Assembly (NCBI GenBank): GCA_023387735.1
Contig: JAEWHP010000023.1
Location: forward strand, 124,001-188,000
DNA from: Pseudomonadota bacterium
Lineage (GTDB): Bacteria; Pseudomonadota; Alphaproteobacteria; Rhizobiales; Xanthobacteraceae
Direction: 5' to 3'
DNA: 64,000 nt
Part shown: positions 8,527-17,894 of the stretch, piece after piece
Layout of the letters: each line of letters opens with the position of its first letter
How positions within the stretch are numbered: the first letter of the stretch is position 1
Notes under the pieces: generated by a model
What the model saw: the letters and a program-made list of their open reading frames with translations, nothing else
What the model was told of the DNA's origin: nothing
Databases searched by the model: none
Made by a program: the position numbers and the translations under genes

Positions 8527-9507
8527 ATGGCGGTTTACACCGACGTCGCCGCCGAAGACCTCGCGGAGTTTCTCAAAGGTTACGACATCGGCGAATTACT
8601 CTCCTACAAGGGCATCGCCGAGGGCGTCGAGAATTCCAACTTCCTGCTGCACACGAGCCAGGGCGCCTTCATCCTCACGCTCTACGAGAAGCGCGTGGCG
8701 GTCGACGACCTGCCGTACTTTTTGTCGCTGATGGCGCATCTGGCCGAGCGCGGCGTGCGCTGCCCGCAGCCGGCTAGGAATCGCAAGGGCGAAGTCTATA
8801 GCCGGCTCGCCGATCGTCCCGCGGCGATCATCAACTTCCTCGAAGGCGTTTGGCCGCGGCGGCCGAACGCCGCGCATTGTACCGGCGTGGGCGAGGCGCT
8901 GGCCAAAATGCATCTGGCGGGCCGCGATTTTCCGATGTTCCGCAAGAACCCGTTGTCGGTCGAGGGCTGGCGGCCGCTGTTCGATCTGGCCGCGCCGCGC
9001 GCCGACAGCGTCGGGCCGGGCCTGCGCGATTTCATTTCGCGCGAGCTCGACCACCTCGAAGCCTGCTGGCCCAAGGACCTGCCGCTCGGCGTCATCCACG
9101 CCGACCTGTTTCCCGACAACGTTTTCTTTCTCGGCGACAAACTGTCGGGACTGATCGACTTCCCGTTTTCCTGCAACGACATCCTGGCCTACGACGTCGC
9201 GATCTGCCTGAACGCCTGGTGCTTCGAGCCGGATCATTCCTTCAACGTCACCAAGGCGCGGGCCTTGCTCAACGCCTACGGCCGCGAGCGCCAGTTGTCC
9301 GAGGCTGAGCAGGAGGCGTTGCCGCTGCTGGCGCGCGGCTCGGCGCTGCGCTTCCTGCTGACGCGGCTGGTCGATTTTCTCAACGTGCCATCAGGCGCGC
9401 TGGTGAAGCCGAAAGATCCGCTGGAATATGTCCGCAAGCTGCGCTTCCACCAGAACGTCCAGAGCGTGCGTGACTACGGCCTGGCACAGCCCGGATTTGT
9501 AGCTTGA
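8527..9507 (+). CDS. thrB: Homoserine kinase (APH-fold type)
   Basis: Phosphorylates homoserine for threonine synthesis. At 326 residues it belongs to the ThrB type with an aminoglycoside-phosphotransferase fold, not the GHMP type. Key features are N-terminal MAVYTDVAAEDLAEFL, the substrate-side segment GIAEGVENSNF, the catalytic loop VIHADLFPDNVFF (HxDxxxxN) and the metal-binding GLIDFPFSC. The length and the neighbourhood of ispH and rnhA match the usual alphaproteobacterial arrangement. The stop codon is overlapped by the TTG start of rnhA, suggesting translational coupling. Confidence 0.94.
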   Translation: MAVYTDVAAEDLAEFLKGYDIGELLSYKGIAEGVENSNFLLHTSQGAFILTLYEKRVAVDDLPYFLSLMAHLAERGVRCPQPARNRKGEVYSRLADRPAAIINFLEGVWPRRPNAAHCTGVGEALAKMHLAGRDFPMFRKNPLSVEGWRPLFDLAAPRADSVGPGLRDFISRELDHLEACWPKDLPLGVIHADLFPDNVFFLGDKLSGLIDFPFSCNDILAYDVAICLNAWCFEPDHSFNVTKARALLNAYGRERQLSEAEQEALPLLARGSALRFLLTRLVDFLNVPSGALVKPKDPLEYVRKLRFHQNVQSVRDYGLAQPGFVA

Positions 9508-9956
9508 GCGAATTGCCTCATGTGACGGTTTTTACCGACGGCGCCTGTTCGGGTAATCCCGGGCCCGGCGGCTGGGGCGCGATCCTGAAATTCGGCGAGA
9601 CCGAGAAGGAATTGAAGGGCGGCGAGGCGCACACCACCAACAACCGCATGGAGCTGATGGCGGCGATCTCGGCGCTGGAAGCGCTGAAGAAGCCGTGCGT
9701 GGTCGATCTCACCACCGACAGCCAGTATGTCCGGCAGGGCATCACCGGCTGGATCCACGGCTGGAAGCGGAACGGCTGGCGCACGGCGGACAAGAAGCCG
9801 GTCAAGAACGTTGAACTGTGGCAACGGCTCGAGGCCGCGTTGAAGCCGCACCAGGTGCGCTGGCACTGGATCAAGGGCCACGCCGGCCACGCCGAAAACG
9901 AGCGCGCCGATCAGCTCGCGCGTGAGGGCGTCGCGATGGCGAGATTGAAGACATAG
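9504..9956 (+). CDS. rnhA: Ribonuclease HI
   Basis: Degrades RNA in RNA-DNA hybrids. The 150-residue protein carries the four acidic active-site residues in FTDGACSGNPG, NRMELMAA, LTTDSQYV and NERADQLA, plus the basic handle region (WIHGWKRNGWRTADKKPVKN). The reading frame starts with TTG at 9504, which overlaps the thrB TGA; no in-frame ATG precedes the first conserved residues, so TTG is the best start. It is the third gene of ispH-thrB-rnhA. Confidence 0.95.
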   Translation: MSELPHVTVFTDGACSGNPGPGGWGAILKFGETEKELKGGEAHTTNNRMELMAAISALEALKKPCVVDLTTDSQYVRQGITGWIHGWKRNGWRTADKKPVKNVELWQRLEAALKPHQVRWHWIKGHAGHAENERADQLAREGVAMARLKT

Positions 9957-9957
9957 C

Positions 9958-10103
9958 CCTCTCCCCTTGTGGGAGAGGGTGGATCGAATGAGCGAAGCTC
10001 ATTCGAGACGGGTGAGAGGTTCTCTCCGCGTACTCAGACCTCTGATGCGGAAAGAACCCCTCATCCGGCGCTTCGCGCCACCTTCTCCCACAAGGGGAGA
10101 AGG
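9958..10103. repeat. Dispersed inverted repeat, copy B
   Basis: Same class as the element at 6413-6543: left end CCCTCTCCCCTTGTGGGAGA, inner words GGTGAGAGGTTCTCTCCGCG and CCCCTCATCCGG, right end CCACCTTCTCCCACAAGGGG. The internal hairpin differs (GAATGAGCGAAGCTCATTC), as expected of a dispersed family with conserved ends. It separates the convergent rnhA and peroxiredoxin genes. Confidence 0.85.
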
Positions 10104-10133
10104 AAAAAGGAACGCGCGTAGTGGCTCTTCAGC

Positions 10134-10619
10134 TTACAGCTGGCCCAGCAGCGTATCGCCGCCCGAAACCTCGACCTTGCCGGGCGCCGGCTCGAGATTG
10201 AGCTTCTTGACGACCCCGTCGTCCACCAGCATCGAATAACGCTTGGAGCGGATGCCGAGACCGTTGCCAGAGGCGTCGAGCTCCATGCCGATGGCCTTGG
10301 TGAAGTCGGCATTGCCGTCGGCGAGAAACACCGCCTCGTCGCGCTGGTCGGTGTCGCGCTTCCAGGCGTTCATGACGAAGGCGTCGTTGACGGAGACGAT
10401 GGCGATGGTGCTCACGCCCTTGTCCTTGATGGCATAGGCGTTGAGGAAGATGCTCGGCAGGTGCATCTTGTGGCAGGTGCCGGTATAGGCGCCGGGCACC
10501 GCGAACAGCGCGACCTTCTTGCCCTTGAAAATATCGTCGGTGGTTTTGACCTGCGGACCTTCCGCCGTCATGACGCGAAATTTGGCTTCCGGCAGCTTGT
10601 CGCCGACTTGGATCGTCAT
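10134..10619 (-). CDS. Peroxiredoxin (Prx5-like, single Cys)
   Basis: A 161-residue thiol peroxidase of the Prx5/AhpC-TSA superfamily. The peroxidatic Cys is C49 in VPGAYTGTCHKMHLP, where many relatives read PGAFTPTC. I see no second Cys, so resolution probably depends on glutathione/glutaredoxin or another thiol. The conserved SVNDAFVMNAW and the C-terminal LLGQL agree with the family. It reduces H2O2 and organic peroxides in the cytosol. A monocistronic gene, its stop is about 30 bp from repeat copy B. Confidence 0.92.
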   Translation of the reverse strand: MTIQVGDKLPEAKFRVMTAEGPQVKTTDDIFKGKKVALFAVPGAYTGTCHKMHLPSIFLNAYAIKDKGVSTIAIVSVNDAFVMNAWKRDTDQRDEAVFLADGNADFTKAIGMELDASGNGLGIRSKRYSMLVDDGVVKKLNLEPAPGKVEVSGGDTLLGQL

Positions 10620-10726
10620 TTTTTGTTCTCCCTGAATGATGGATGTTTCTTAAACCGGGCGGTCGGCCGGCACAATATTCGGAGGAGGCTAAACGGCAAC
10701 CGTAGCGCCCGTTCACGCTTGCGTCA

Positions 10727-11278
10727 TCAGGGCGAAAAGCCGCCTTCGTCCAGGAATGCCTGCTCCTCCGGCGTCGTCTCGCGACCCAGGATGCGGTTGC
10801 GGTGAGGGAAGCGGCCGAAGCGCCGGATGATCCCGGCGTGGTGCTCGGCCCATTTGGCGCTTTCGTCAAGGCCCGCCGCTCGCGAGAGCTCGACACAGCG
10901 CAACTGGTCGGCGAGATCTTCCGAGTGCATCAACGGCAGATACAGGAATTCGCGCAAGGCCGGGTCGATCCGCGTATCCACGCCGTTTTCGACCGCGCGT
11001 TGCGCCACGTCGCGCGCCAGCGCGTCGCTGGCATAGGTCCTGCCGTCGCCGCGGAACAGGTTGCGGGGAAACTGGTCGAGCACGATGACGAGCGCCAGCG
11101 CGGCGTCATCGCTGGTTTCCCATTCCGACAATTCGCCGGCCGCCGCCCGCTGCCACAGTGCAAGAAAGCGCCGGCACACTTCGGCGTCGAATTCGTCGTC
11201 GCGCCGGTACCAGCGGTCGGGACCGGCGTCACGCCAGAACGCGAGGATTTCCTCCGGCGTGACGGAAGTTTCGGCCAT
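10727..11278 (-). CDS. DUF924 family protein
   Basis: A 183-residue cytosolic protein with typical DUF924 words: EILAFWRDAGPDRWYRRDDEFD near the start, LALVIVLDQFPRNLFRGDGRTYASD in the middle, then LREFLYLPLMHSEDLADQ and FGRFPHRNRILGRETTPEE. The fold is TPR-like; no biochemical role is established. The gene follows the FadD-like ligase on the same strand after 22 bp and may be cotranscribed with it. Confidence 0.9.
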   Translation of the reverse strand: MAETSVTPEEILAFWRDAGPDRWYRRDDEFDAEVCRRFLALWQRAAAGELSEWETSDDAALALVIVLDQFPRNLFRGDGRTYASDALARDVAQRAVENGVDTRIDPALREFLYLPLMHSEDLADQLRCVELSRAAGLDESAKWAEHHAGIIRRFGRFPHRNRILGRETTPEEQAFLDEGGFSP

Positions 11279-11300
11279 CGAGAACGGCGGGCCGTGCGTG

Positions 11301-12983
11301 CTACGCCGCGGCCTTCTTCTCGTCGCGCAGTTCGCGGCGCAGGATCTTGCCGACGTTGGTCTTGGGCAGGTCGGTCCTGAACTCGATCTGCTTCGGGACC
11401 TTGTAGGCGGTAAGCTGGGTGCCGCAGTACTTGATGACGTCTTCGGCAGTGAGGGCGGGGTCCTTCCGGACGACGAACGCCTTTACGGCCTCGCCGGATT
11501 TCGCGTCCTGCACGCCGATCACGGCGCATTCCAGCACGCCCGGGTGGCTCGCGATCACTTCCTCGATCTCGTTGGGATAGACGTTGAAGCCGGAGACCAG
11601 GATCATGTCCTTCTTGCGGTCGACGATCTTGGTGTAGCCCTTCTCGTCCATCACGCCGATGTCGCCGGTGCGGAAGAAGCCGTCCGCCGTCATCACGTTC
11701 GCAGTCTCGTCCGGCCGGTTCCAGTAGCCGGCCATTACCTGCGGACCCTTGGCGCAGATCTCGCCGGGCTGGCCGAGCGGCACTTCCTTGCCGTCGTCGT
11801 CGCGGATCGAGAGATAGGTCGAGGGCACGGGAATGCCGATCGAGCCGGAGAACTTGTCGGTGTCGGCGGGGTTGCAGGTCAGCGTCGGCGAGGTCTCGGA
11901 CAATCCATAACCTTCCGACAGCGCGCAGCCGGTGACGGCAAGCCATTTCTCGGCGACCGGCTTCTGCGTCGCCATGCCGCCGCCGAACGAGGTCTTCAGC
12001 TTGGAGAAGTCGACCTTGTCGAAGCCGGGCGAATTCAACAGGCCGTTGTAGAGCGTGTTGACCGCCGGGAAGCTGTTGACCTGGTATTTCATCAGCTCCT
12101 TGATGAAGCCCGGCATGTCGCGCGGGTTCGGGATCAGGAGGTTGACGCCGCCGGCGCGCATGGCGAGCAGGAAGCACGCCGTCAGCGCGAAGATGTGATA
12201 GAGCGGCAGCGCGCAGACGATGAAGAGCTGGTCGACATGCGGCGGCTTCTTCAGCGCGGGCTGCAGCCAGGCGTCGTTCTGCAGCACGTTGGCCAGGATG
12301 TTGCGGTGGAGCAGCGTGGCGCCCTTGGAGACGCCGGTGGTGCCGCCGGTATACTGCAGGAACGCGACGTCATCGAGCGTCAGCTTCGGCTTGTCGAGCT
12401 TCATGCCGCGGCCGGCGGCGAGCGCTTCGTTGAATGCGATCGCGCGCGGGATCGACCAGGCCGGCACCATCTTCTTGACCTTGCGGACCACCAGGTTGAC
12501 GATCACGCCCTTGAAGCCGAGCAGGTCGCCCATGCTGCCGACGATGACGTGCTTGAGCGCGGTCTTGCCCATCACCTGCTGCACGGTGGTGGCGAAATTC
12601 TCCAGCACGATGATCGCCTCGGCGCCGGAATCCTTGAGCTGGTGCTCGAGCTCGCGCGGGGTGTAGAGCGGATTGACGTTCACCACGGCATATCCGGCGC
12701 GCAGCACCGCGGAGGTCGCGATCGGATATTGCAGGACGTTCGGCATCATCAGCGCGACGCGCGCGCCCTTCTGCATGCCCTTGCTCTGCAGATAGGCGCC
12801 GAGGGCTGCCGACATGTCGTCGAGATCGCGGTAGCTGATCGACTTGTCCATGCAGATGAACGCCTTGCGGTCAGCGAACTTCTTGAAGCTTTCTTCCAGC
12901 AATTCGACCAGCGACGAGTACTGGTTGACGTCGATATCCGCGGGCACGCCGGCCGGATATTGCTTGAGCCAGATCCGCTCCAT
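11301..12983 (-). CDS. Long-chain fatty acid-CoA ligase (FadD-like)
   Basis: AMP-forming acyl-CoA synthetase of 560 residues. ATP-binding loop YTGGTTGVSKGATL, the linker motif GYGLSETSP, and the C-terminal DRKKDMILVSGFNVYPNEIEE and PKTNVGKILRRELR are all present. Length and the N-terminal RIWLKQYPAGVPADID with LVELLEESFKKFADRKAF match bacterial FadD that activates imported long-chain fatty acids at the inner membrane. The ATG at 12983 is preceded by an A/G-rich site. Substrate chain length cannot be fixed from sequence alone. The symbol fadD would fit, but several paralogs are usual in this group. Confidence 0.9.
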   Translation of the reverse strand: MERIWLKQYPAGVPADIDVNQYSSLVELLEESFKKFADRKAFICMDKSISYRDLDDMSAALGAYLQSKGMQKGARVALMMPNVLQYPIATSAVLRAGYAVVNVNPLYTPRELEHQLKDSGAEAIIVLENFATTVQQVMGKTALKHVIVGSMGDLLGFKGVIVNLVVRKVKKMVPAWSIPRAIAFNEALAAGRGMKLDKPKLTLDDVAFLQYTGGTTGVSKGATLLHRNILANVLQNDAWLQPALKKPPHVDQLFIVCALPLYHIFALTACFLLAMRAGGVNLLIPNPRDMPGFIKELMKYQVNSFPAVNTLYNGLLNSPGFDKVDFSKLKTSFGGGMATQKPVAEKWLAVTGCALSEGYGLSETSPTLTCNPADTDKFSGSIGIPVPSTYLSIRDDDGKEVPLGQPGEICAKGPQVMAGYWNRPDETANVMTADGFFRTGDIGVMDEKGYTKIVDRKKDMILVSGFNVYPNEIEEVIASHPGVLECAVIGVQDAKSGEAVKAFVVRKDPALTAEDVIKYCGTQLTAYKVPKQIEFRTDLPKTNVGKILRRELRDEKKAAA

Positions 12984-13155
12984 GGTATTTCCCCTCTGGT
13001 TGTTCCCTGTCGTCGGCCGGGCCTGCCTTGTTTACGGCAGTATTGTGAAAGCCGCCGCCGATGGCAAGCGGCTGCGCGCTATCGACGCATTCATCGACCT
13101 GAAATAGCACCTCGAACGGAAGTAGAACTGCCCAAATGCACGGCTTCGCGGTTCG

Positions 13156-14607
13156 TTAACCAGCCGGTTTGGTTTCGCCCTTGGGCTTTGCAGTGCCGTT
13201 GGGTTTCGCGGGCTTCAGCGCCGGCTTGTCGCCTGCGGCGATTGGCTTCGGCTTGGCCGCGGCGGCCGGCTTTTTCTCAGCCGAGGCAGCGGCAGGCTTG
13301 GCTGCGGCGTCCGACTTGGCGTTGGCATGCCTTACGGCGGCTGGCTTGTCGGTTGGCTTCGCCGCCGGCTTGGCCGCGGGCTTCGCGCTGGCTTCAGCTT
13401 TTGGCGCAGCCGCTGTGTCATGCTTCTTCGCTGCGACTTGTGATTTCTTGCCGCGCTTTGCCGGCTTCTGACTTTCAGTATCCGCTGCAACCGCTGCGAT
13501 CAACGCGGCTCCGGTCTTGGCCGGACCGGTATACACCACGACAGGTTCGGACGCGGCCGCGGGACCGGCCATCAGTTCCGCAGGCTTCGCCACCGGCGCC
13601 TGGAAACCGGCGGTGAAGAACGCCACGGCGGTTTCGCCGGTCGCTGCGCCATTGGAAGCAACGATATCCGGGTCCTCGTCGCTCGCGGGCCGCTTGCGCT
13701 TGCCGCTGCACATTTCCTCGCGCAGGTTCGGCGGGGAGGCATCGATCGGCGCCAGATTTTCGACGGTGCCGAGCGCAGGCTTCAGCCAGCCGAGCCCATT
13801 GCCGCCAAAGCCACGCTCCAGCATCTGGGCAGCGCGCACTGCGCGCGCCTGTCCGGAGGAGGACCCGAGCACGACGGCGATCAGCCGCTTGCCGTTGCGC
13901 GTCGCCGACGCCACGAGGTTGTAGCCGGACGCGCAGATGAAGCCGGTCTTGAAGCCGTCGGCGCCGGGATAACGCCCGATCAGCTTGTTGAAATTCTGCG
14001 TCACCCTGCGGCCGTAGCGGATCGAGGGAATATGCATGAAATATTCGTATTCCGGCAGGTCGCGAAGATAGGCGCGCGCCAGGATCGCGAGATCACGCGC
14101 CGAGGTCACCTGGCCGTCGGCCGGCAGGCCGTTCGGATTGACGTAGCTCGTCTGCGTCATGCCGAGCTTTGATGCGGTCGCGTTCATTGTCGCGGAGAAG
14201 CCGTCGACGGAGCCGCTGACGCCCTCGGCGAGCACCACGGCCATGTCGTTGGCCGACTTCACCATCATCATCTTCAGCGCATTGTCGACGGTGACCTGGA
14301 TGCCCGGACGGAAGCCCATCTTGGATGGCGACTGCGAGGCCGCGGTCGGCGACACCGTCAGCACCGTATCGAGCGACAGGCGGCCTTCCTTGACCGCCTT
14401 CAGCGTGACGTAGGCGGTCATGATCTTGGTCACCGACGCCGGGTACCACGGCATGGTCGCGTTGTCGGCCTGAAGGACCTTTCCGGTATCCGCCTCGACC
14501 AGCAGCAACGCTTCGGCGTGCGCGATGCGCGGCGTCACGACGGCGAGCGCCGCCGCAAGCAGGATCCAGTTGAACGAGTTGCGCGGCAGCAGGCGGATGA
14601 GATGCAC
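13156..14607 (-). CDS. D-alanyl-D-alanine carboxypeptidase (DacF/PBP5-like) with long Lys/Ala/Pro tail
   Basis: Periplasmic class C-type low-molecular-mass penicillin-binding protein that trims peptidoglycan stem peptides. Signal peptide 1-31 (ends AHA). Active-site S58xxK61 in YPASVTKIMT, SxN in VKSANDMAV (about 118), and KTG in DGFKTGFI (about 218). After residue about 300 the enzyme domain gives way to a 170-residue low-complexity tail rich in Lys, Ala and Pro with repeats such as KPAAKPAAKPTDKPAA. The tail replaces the usual C-terminal beta domain/SPOR module and probably contacts the wall or envelope polymers. The total of 483 residues is longer than typical. Confidence 0.9.
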   Translation of the reverse strand: MHLIRLLPRNSFNWILLAAALAVVTPRIAHAEALLLVEADTGKVLQADNATMPWYPASVTKIMTAYVTLKAVKEGRLSLDTVLTVSPTAASQSPSKMGFRPGIQVTVDNALKMMMVKSANDMAVVLAEGVSGSVDGFSATMNATASKLGMTQTSYVNPNGLPADGQVTSARDLAILARAYLRDLPEYEYFMHIPSIRYGRRVTQNFNKLIGRYPGADGFKTGFICASGYNLVASATRNGKRLIAVVLGSSSGQARAVRAAQMLERGFGGNGLGWLKPALGTVENLAPIDASPPNLREEMCSGKRKRPASDEDPDIVASNGAATGETAVAFFTAGFQAPVAKPAELMAGPAAASEPVVVYTGPAKTGAALIAAVAADTESQKPAKRGKKSQVAAKKHDTAAAPKAEASAKPAAKPAAKPTDKPAAVRHANAKSDAAAKPAAASAEKKPAAAAKPKPIAAGDKPALKPAKPNGTAKPKGETKPAG

Positions 14608-14816
14608 TTTTGCGTTCCGGTCCTTTGAGACCCGCCTTCGAAAAGGAGGTCCTGTCGATTGAGCGTTCGGGTTTCAAGCGTGTCCGGTGCCGTCGCAATG
14701 CGGCAGCGCAAACCTATACCGGCTTGCCGATTCAGAACAGGGGCACGGGACCAAATCGTGGAAGAAATGGGCGCGATTTCGATGATATCCGAGGGTTTTA
14801 GGCCGGTTCCACCAGC

Positions 14817-16595
14817 TTATTTCGCCTCGATGGCGGCCCGCGCATCTTCGTGCACCATGAACTGGGCCTTCGCGAGTTCGGCAAACCGGCCGCCCTTCGC
14901 CACCAGTTCATCGAAGGTTCCGTTTTCGATCACGCGTCCGTTGTCGAACACGAGGATACGCGTGGCATTGCGGATGGTCGAAAGGCGGTGCGCGATGACG
15001 AACGTGGTCCGGCCCTTCATGACCTCGTCGAGCGCGGCATTGACCTTGGCTTCGGTGACGGCATCGAGTGCGCTGGTCGCCTCGTCGAGGATCAGGATCG
15101 GCGGGTCTTTCAGCAGTGCACGCGCGATCGACAGCCGTTGCCGCTCGCCGCCGGAAAGCATGCGGCCGCGCTCGCCGGCATGGGTTTCGAATTTCTTGTC
15201 GCTGCGCTCGATGAACTCCAGCGCCTGGGCGCGGCCCGCCGCAATCCGCATTTCCTCTTCGGTCGCGTCCGGCTTGCCGACGCGCAAATTGTCGGCGAGC
15301 GAGCGGTTGAACAGCAGCGCCTCCTGGAACACCACGCCGATGTTCCGCCGCAGCGAGGTCAACGTCAGGCCGCGGATGTCCATGCCGTCGATCTTGATGA
15401 TGCCGGACTGCGGGTCGAAGGCGCGGTGCAGCAGCGCGATCGCAGTAGATTTGCCGGCGCCGGTCGGGCCGACCAGCGCGATGGTCTGGCCGGGCAAGGC
15501 GGTGAACGAAAGGTCTTCGATCGCGGGCCGCTTGCCGTCGTAGGAGAACGAGACGTTGTTGAATTCGACGAGGCCGGAGAGCCGACCGGTATCCATGGCG
15601 CCCGGCCGGTCTCGCACCGCGGGCACGGCATCGAGCACGTCGAAGAATTCCTGCAGGCGCGGCGCTTCCATGAACACGCTGTTGATGAAGCTGACCACCT
15701 GTTCGAGCTTCTGGATCAGCATGGTCGCAAAGCTCACGAACATCACGATCTCGCCGACCGTGGTCTGCCCCCGTCCGTGCAGGTAGATGCCGACGGTGAA
15801 GATCGCCAGCACGGTGATGGTCGTCGAGGCGCGCGTGATCACGGTCACCAGCGCCCACCATCCCAGCACCGGCATCTGCACCGCGAGCAGCTTGTCGGCG
15901 ACGAAGCGCAAGCCCTGCACTTCGGCGTCGATCCGCACGAAACTCTGCACCAGGGCGACGTTGCCGAGCGCATCCGACGCGCGCGCGGAAAGGTCGCTGT
16001 AATGCGCCTCGACTTCGCTCTGCATGCCGTAGGTCTTGCGCACCACCATCGTGGTCAGCACCGTGAAGATTAGGCAGAGCGCGAACAGCAGGATCGCCAG
16101 CCGCCAGTTGATGTAGAACGCCAGCGGCAGCAGCACGACCAGCGACAGGATCGCCGCAAAATGCTCGCGGAAGAATCCGAGCCAGAGCCGCCACAGCGAG
16201 TCGGTGCCGTTCAGCATCACTTTCATCAGCCGGCCGGAATGGGTGCCGGTGTGGAAGGTCAGCGGCAGCTGCATGATGTGTTCGAAATAATCCGTCAGCA
16301 CCGCCTGGCGCTGGCGGTGCGCGAGCTTGTCGGCGTTGAGCGCGACGGCGGCGCTGCACAGGATCGTGAACAGGCCGAACGCCACCCAGGCGGCCAGCAG
16401 CGGCCAGGCCGAGTTCGAAGCCAGTGGTCCGGTCTGCGGCTTGCCGGAGAGCACGTCGACGATCTTGCCGAACAGCACCGGCTCGGCGAACTGCGCACCG
16501 GCCAGCAGCAGGTTGGCAAATGCGAGAATCCAGCCCAGCCGCGCCTCCTTGCCGAGCAGTTCAAGGACGCGGGTGTAGAGGCGAAGCATGGACAT
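14817..16595 (-). CDS. ndvA: Glucan ABC exporter, fused permease/ATPase (NdvA/ChvA type)
   Basis: Inner-membrane half-transporter of 592 residues (one TM domain plus one ATPase domain) that acts as a homodimer. The TM region (about 1-320, six segments) begins MSMLRLYTRVLELLGKEARL, the form I know from NdvA/ChvA proteins that export cyclic beta-glucan to the periplasm. ATPase motifs: Walker A GPTGAGKST, signature LSGGERQRLSIARAL, Walker B ILILDEATSALD, switch His in VIAHRLSTI. Cyclic glucans matter for osmotic adaptation and plant interaction in rhizobia. No glucan synthase gene lies adjacent, so the substrate is inferred from family resemblance only. Confidence 0.88.
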   Translation of the reverse strand: MSMLRLYTRVLELLGKEARLGWILAFANLLLAGAQFAEPVLFGKIVDVLSGKPQTGPLASNSAWPLLAAWVAFGLFTILCSAAVALNADKLAHRQRQAVLTDYFEHIMQLPLTFHTGTHSGRLMKVMLNGTDSLWRLWLGFFREHFAAILSLVVLLPLAFYINWRLAILLFALCLIFTVLTTMVVRKTYGMQSEVEAHYSDLSARASDALGNVALVQSFVRIDAEVQGLRFVADKLLAVQMPVLGWWALVTVITRASTTITVLAIFTVGIYLHGRGQTTVGEIVMFVSFATMLIQKLEQVVSFINSVFMEAPRLQEFFDVLDAVPAVRDRPGAMDTGRLSGLVEFNNVSFSYDGKRPAIEDLSFTALPGQTIALVGPTGAGKSTAIALLHRAFDPQSGIIKIDGMDIRGLTLTSLRRNIGVVFQEALLFNRSLADNLRVGKPDATEEEMRIAAGRAQALEFIERSDKKFETHAGERGRMLSGGERQRLSIARALLKDPPILILDEATSALDAVTEAKVNAALDEVMKGRTTFVIAHRLSTIRNATRILVFDNGRVIENGTFDELVAKGGRFAELAKAQFMVHEDARAAIEAK

Positions 16596-16707
16596 TCGGG
16601 CGAAAACTCGGCGATAAACGGGAACCTGATCAGCGAGAGCGCAATCTAATCAGGATCGCGACCAAGAACCAGAGCTGTATGGATTCTTCTATTCGCTATT
16701 GCCAACC

Positions 16708-16819
16708 TCATGAGCCTCAATCCTGAGGAGCGCGCTTGCGCGCGTCTCGAAGGATGGGCTGCGGAGCACTGTGGGGCCACCACATGGTTCGAGACGACGC
16801 CTCACCATGAGGGGCAACA
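16708..16819. repeat. Dispersed repeat (CCTGAGGAGCGCGC...CCTCACCATGAGG class)
   Basis: A unit of about 110 bp with outer words TCAATCCTGAGGAGC and CGCCTCACCATGAGGGG, an inner hairpin GCGCGCTTGCGCGC, GTCTCGAAGGATGGGC near the left and GGTTCGAGACG near the right. I recognise this composition as an interspersed intergenic element frequent in Bradyrhizobium. It occupies about half of the 230 bp between the exporter start and the end of the next gene. Confidence 0.7.
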
Positions 16820-16826
16820 CCGTGCA

Positions 16827-17894
16827 TCAATTGACCAGGCGGCCTGTGAGCGGGGGCAGGAACTGGTTGTCGAAGATATCGGATGCCTGCGGTCGCTTCT
16901 GAAACTTGAAGTCTTCCGCGACCTGGTCGATCGAGCGCTCGAACCGCTCCGGGTCGATGGCGCCGATGCCGTTGCGCCTGACCTCGCTGGTCAGGATGTT
17001 TTCCCGCAGGATCGTGTGCAGGCGTTCGAGTTCGAGGTCGCGCGACGCGCCGCCCTCCATCCGGTTCACGACTTCAGTCGTGGCGCGGTCGGAGTCCTTG
17101 GCTACGAGCTGGAGGCCGCCGATCGTCGCGCGCACGAACGCTTTCACCACTTCGGGCTTGGCTTCCGCCAGCGCCGGATTGACGATGACGGCGAAACCGT
17201 AGGACTCGCAGCCATAGTCGGCGAATCTCAGCACCGCCAGATCGTCGGCGGGCACGCCCCGGTCCCGCAGATTGATCGGCGCGAGATAGGAAAATCCGGT
17301 GACGGCGTCGATCTGGCCCGCCGACAGCATCGGCTCGCGCACCGCGGCGCTGATGCTGCTCTGTTTGACATGCTTGATCTTGATGCCGTTCTGCTTGGCC
17401 ACCGCGGGCCACAGCCGGACCGACAGATCGCCTTCGGCAACGCCCAGCGTCTTGCCCTCTATATCGGTCAGCGCCTGTATGCCGCGGCTCCTGCGCGCGA
17501 TGATGGAATAGGGCGCCTTGTTGAACAGGATGAAGACCGCCTTGATCTTGGGGCCGCCCTGCTTGTCCTTGTCGCGAAAGCGCATCAGCGCGTTGATGTC
17601 GACCACCGCGAAATCGCTGGTGCCGGTGGCGACGCGCGCAATGGCGTCGGGCGATCCGTTGGCGATGTTGGTGGTCACCGCGAGCGCTTCCGCGCTGAAC
17701 AATCCGCCTGCTGCCGCCATCACGAACGGAGCCGCGGCGGCATCGATCGGCCGGTCGAGCGAGAACTGGATCGCTAGCGGAGGGCGGGGCTGGTCGGCCG
17801 CAAATGCGTAGCCTGCCGCCAAGCCCAAAATGCTGCACAGGCTGACAAGGGAAGCCAGAAGCGAGCGGGAGGCCTTGGTCCGGGTTGTACGCAT
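16827..17894 (-). CDS. NitT/TauT-type ABC transporter substrate-binding protein
   Basis: Periplasmic binding protein of 355 residues. The signal peptide covers 1-31 (ends YAFA). The mature part begins like nitrate/sulfonate/thiamine-precursor binders: FSLDRPIDAAAAPFVMAAAGG, then FAVVDINALMRFRD, DIEGKTLGVAEGD, and SAGQIDAVTGF. ATG 17894 is preferred because it starts directly at the positive N-region of the signal peptide; an in-frame ATG at 18002 would add 36 unlikely residues. No permease or ATPase gene is next to it, so it is an orphan binding protein whose ligand cannot be named. Confidence 0.88.
   Translation of the reverse strand: MRTTRTKASRSLLASLVSLCSILGLAAGYAFAADQPRPPLAIQFSLDRPIDAAAAPFVMAAAGGLFSAEALAVTTNIANGSPDAIARVATGTSDFAVVDINALMRFRDKDKQGGPKIKAVFILFNKAPYSIIARRSRGIQALTDIEGKTLGVAEGDLSVRLWPAVAKQNGIKIKHVKQSSISAAVREPMLSAGQIDAVTGFSYLAPINLRDRGVPADDLAVLRFADYGCESYGFAVIVNPALAEAKPEVVKAFVRATIGGLQLVAKDSDRATTEVVNRMEGGASRDLELERLHTILRENILTSEVRRNGIGAIDPERFERSIDQVAEDFKFQKRPQASDIFDNQFLPPLTGRLVN

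Noticed and set aside
11061..13616. An 851-codon plus-strand open frame across the FadD, DUF924 and DacF region
   Set aside because: It runs antisense to real genes with clear motifs. Long mirror frames are common in high-GC DNA and this one has no domain, start signal or normal amino-acid make-up.
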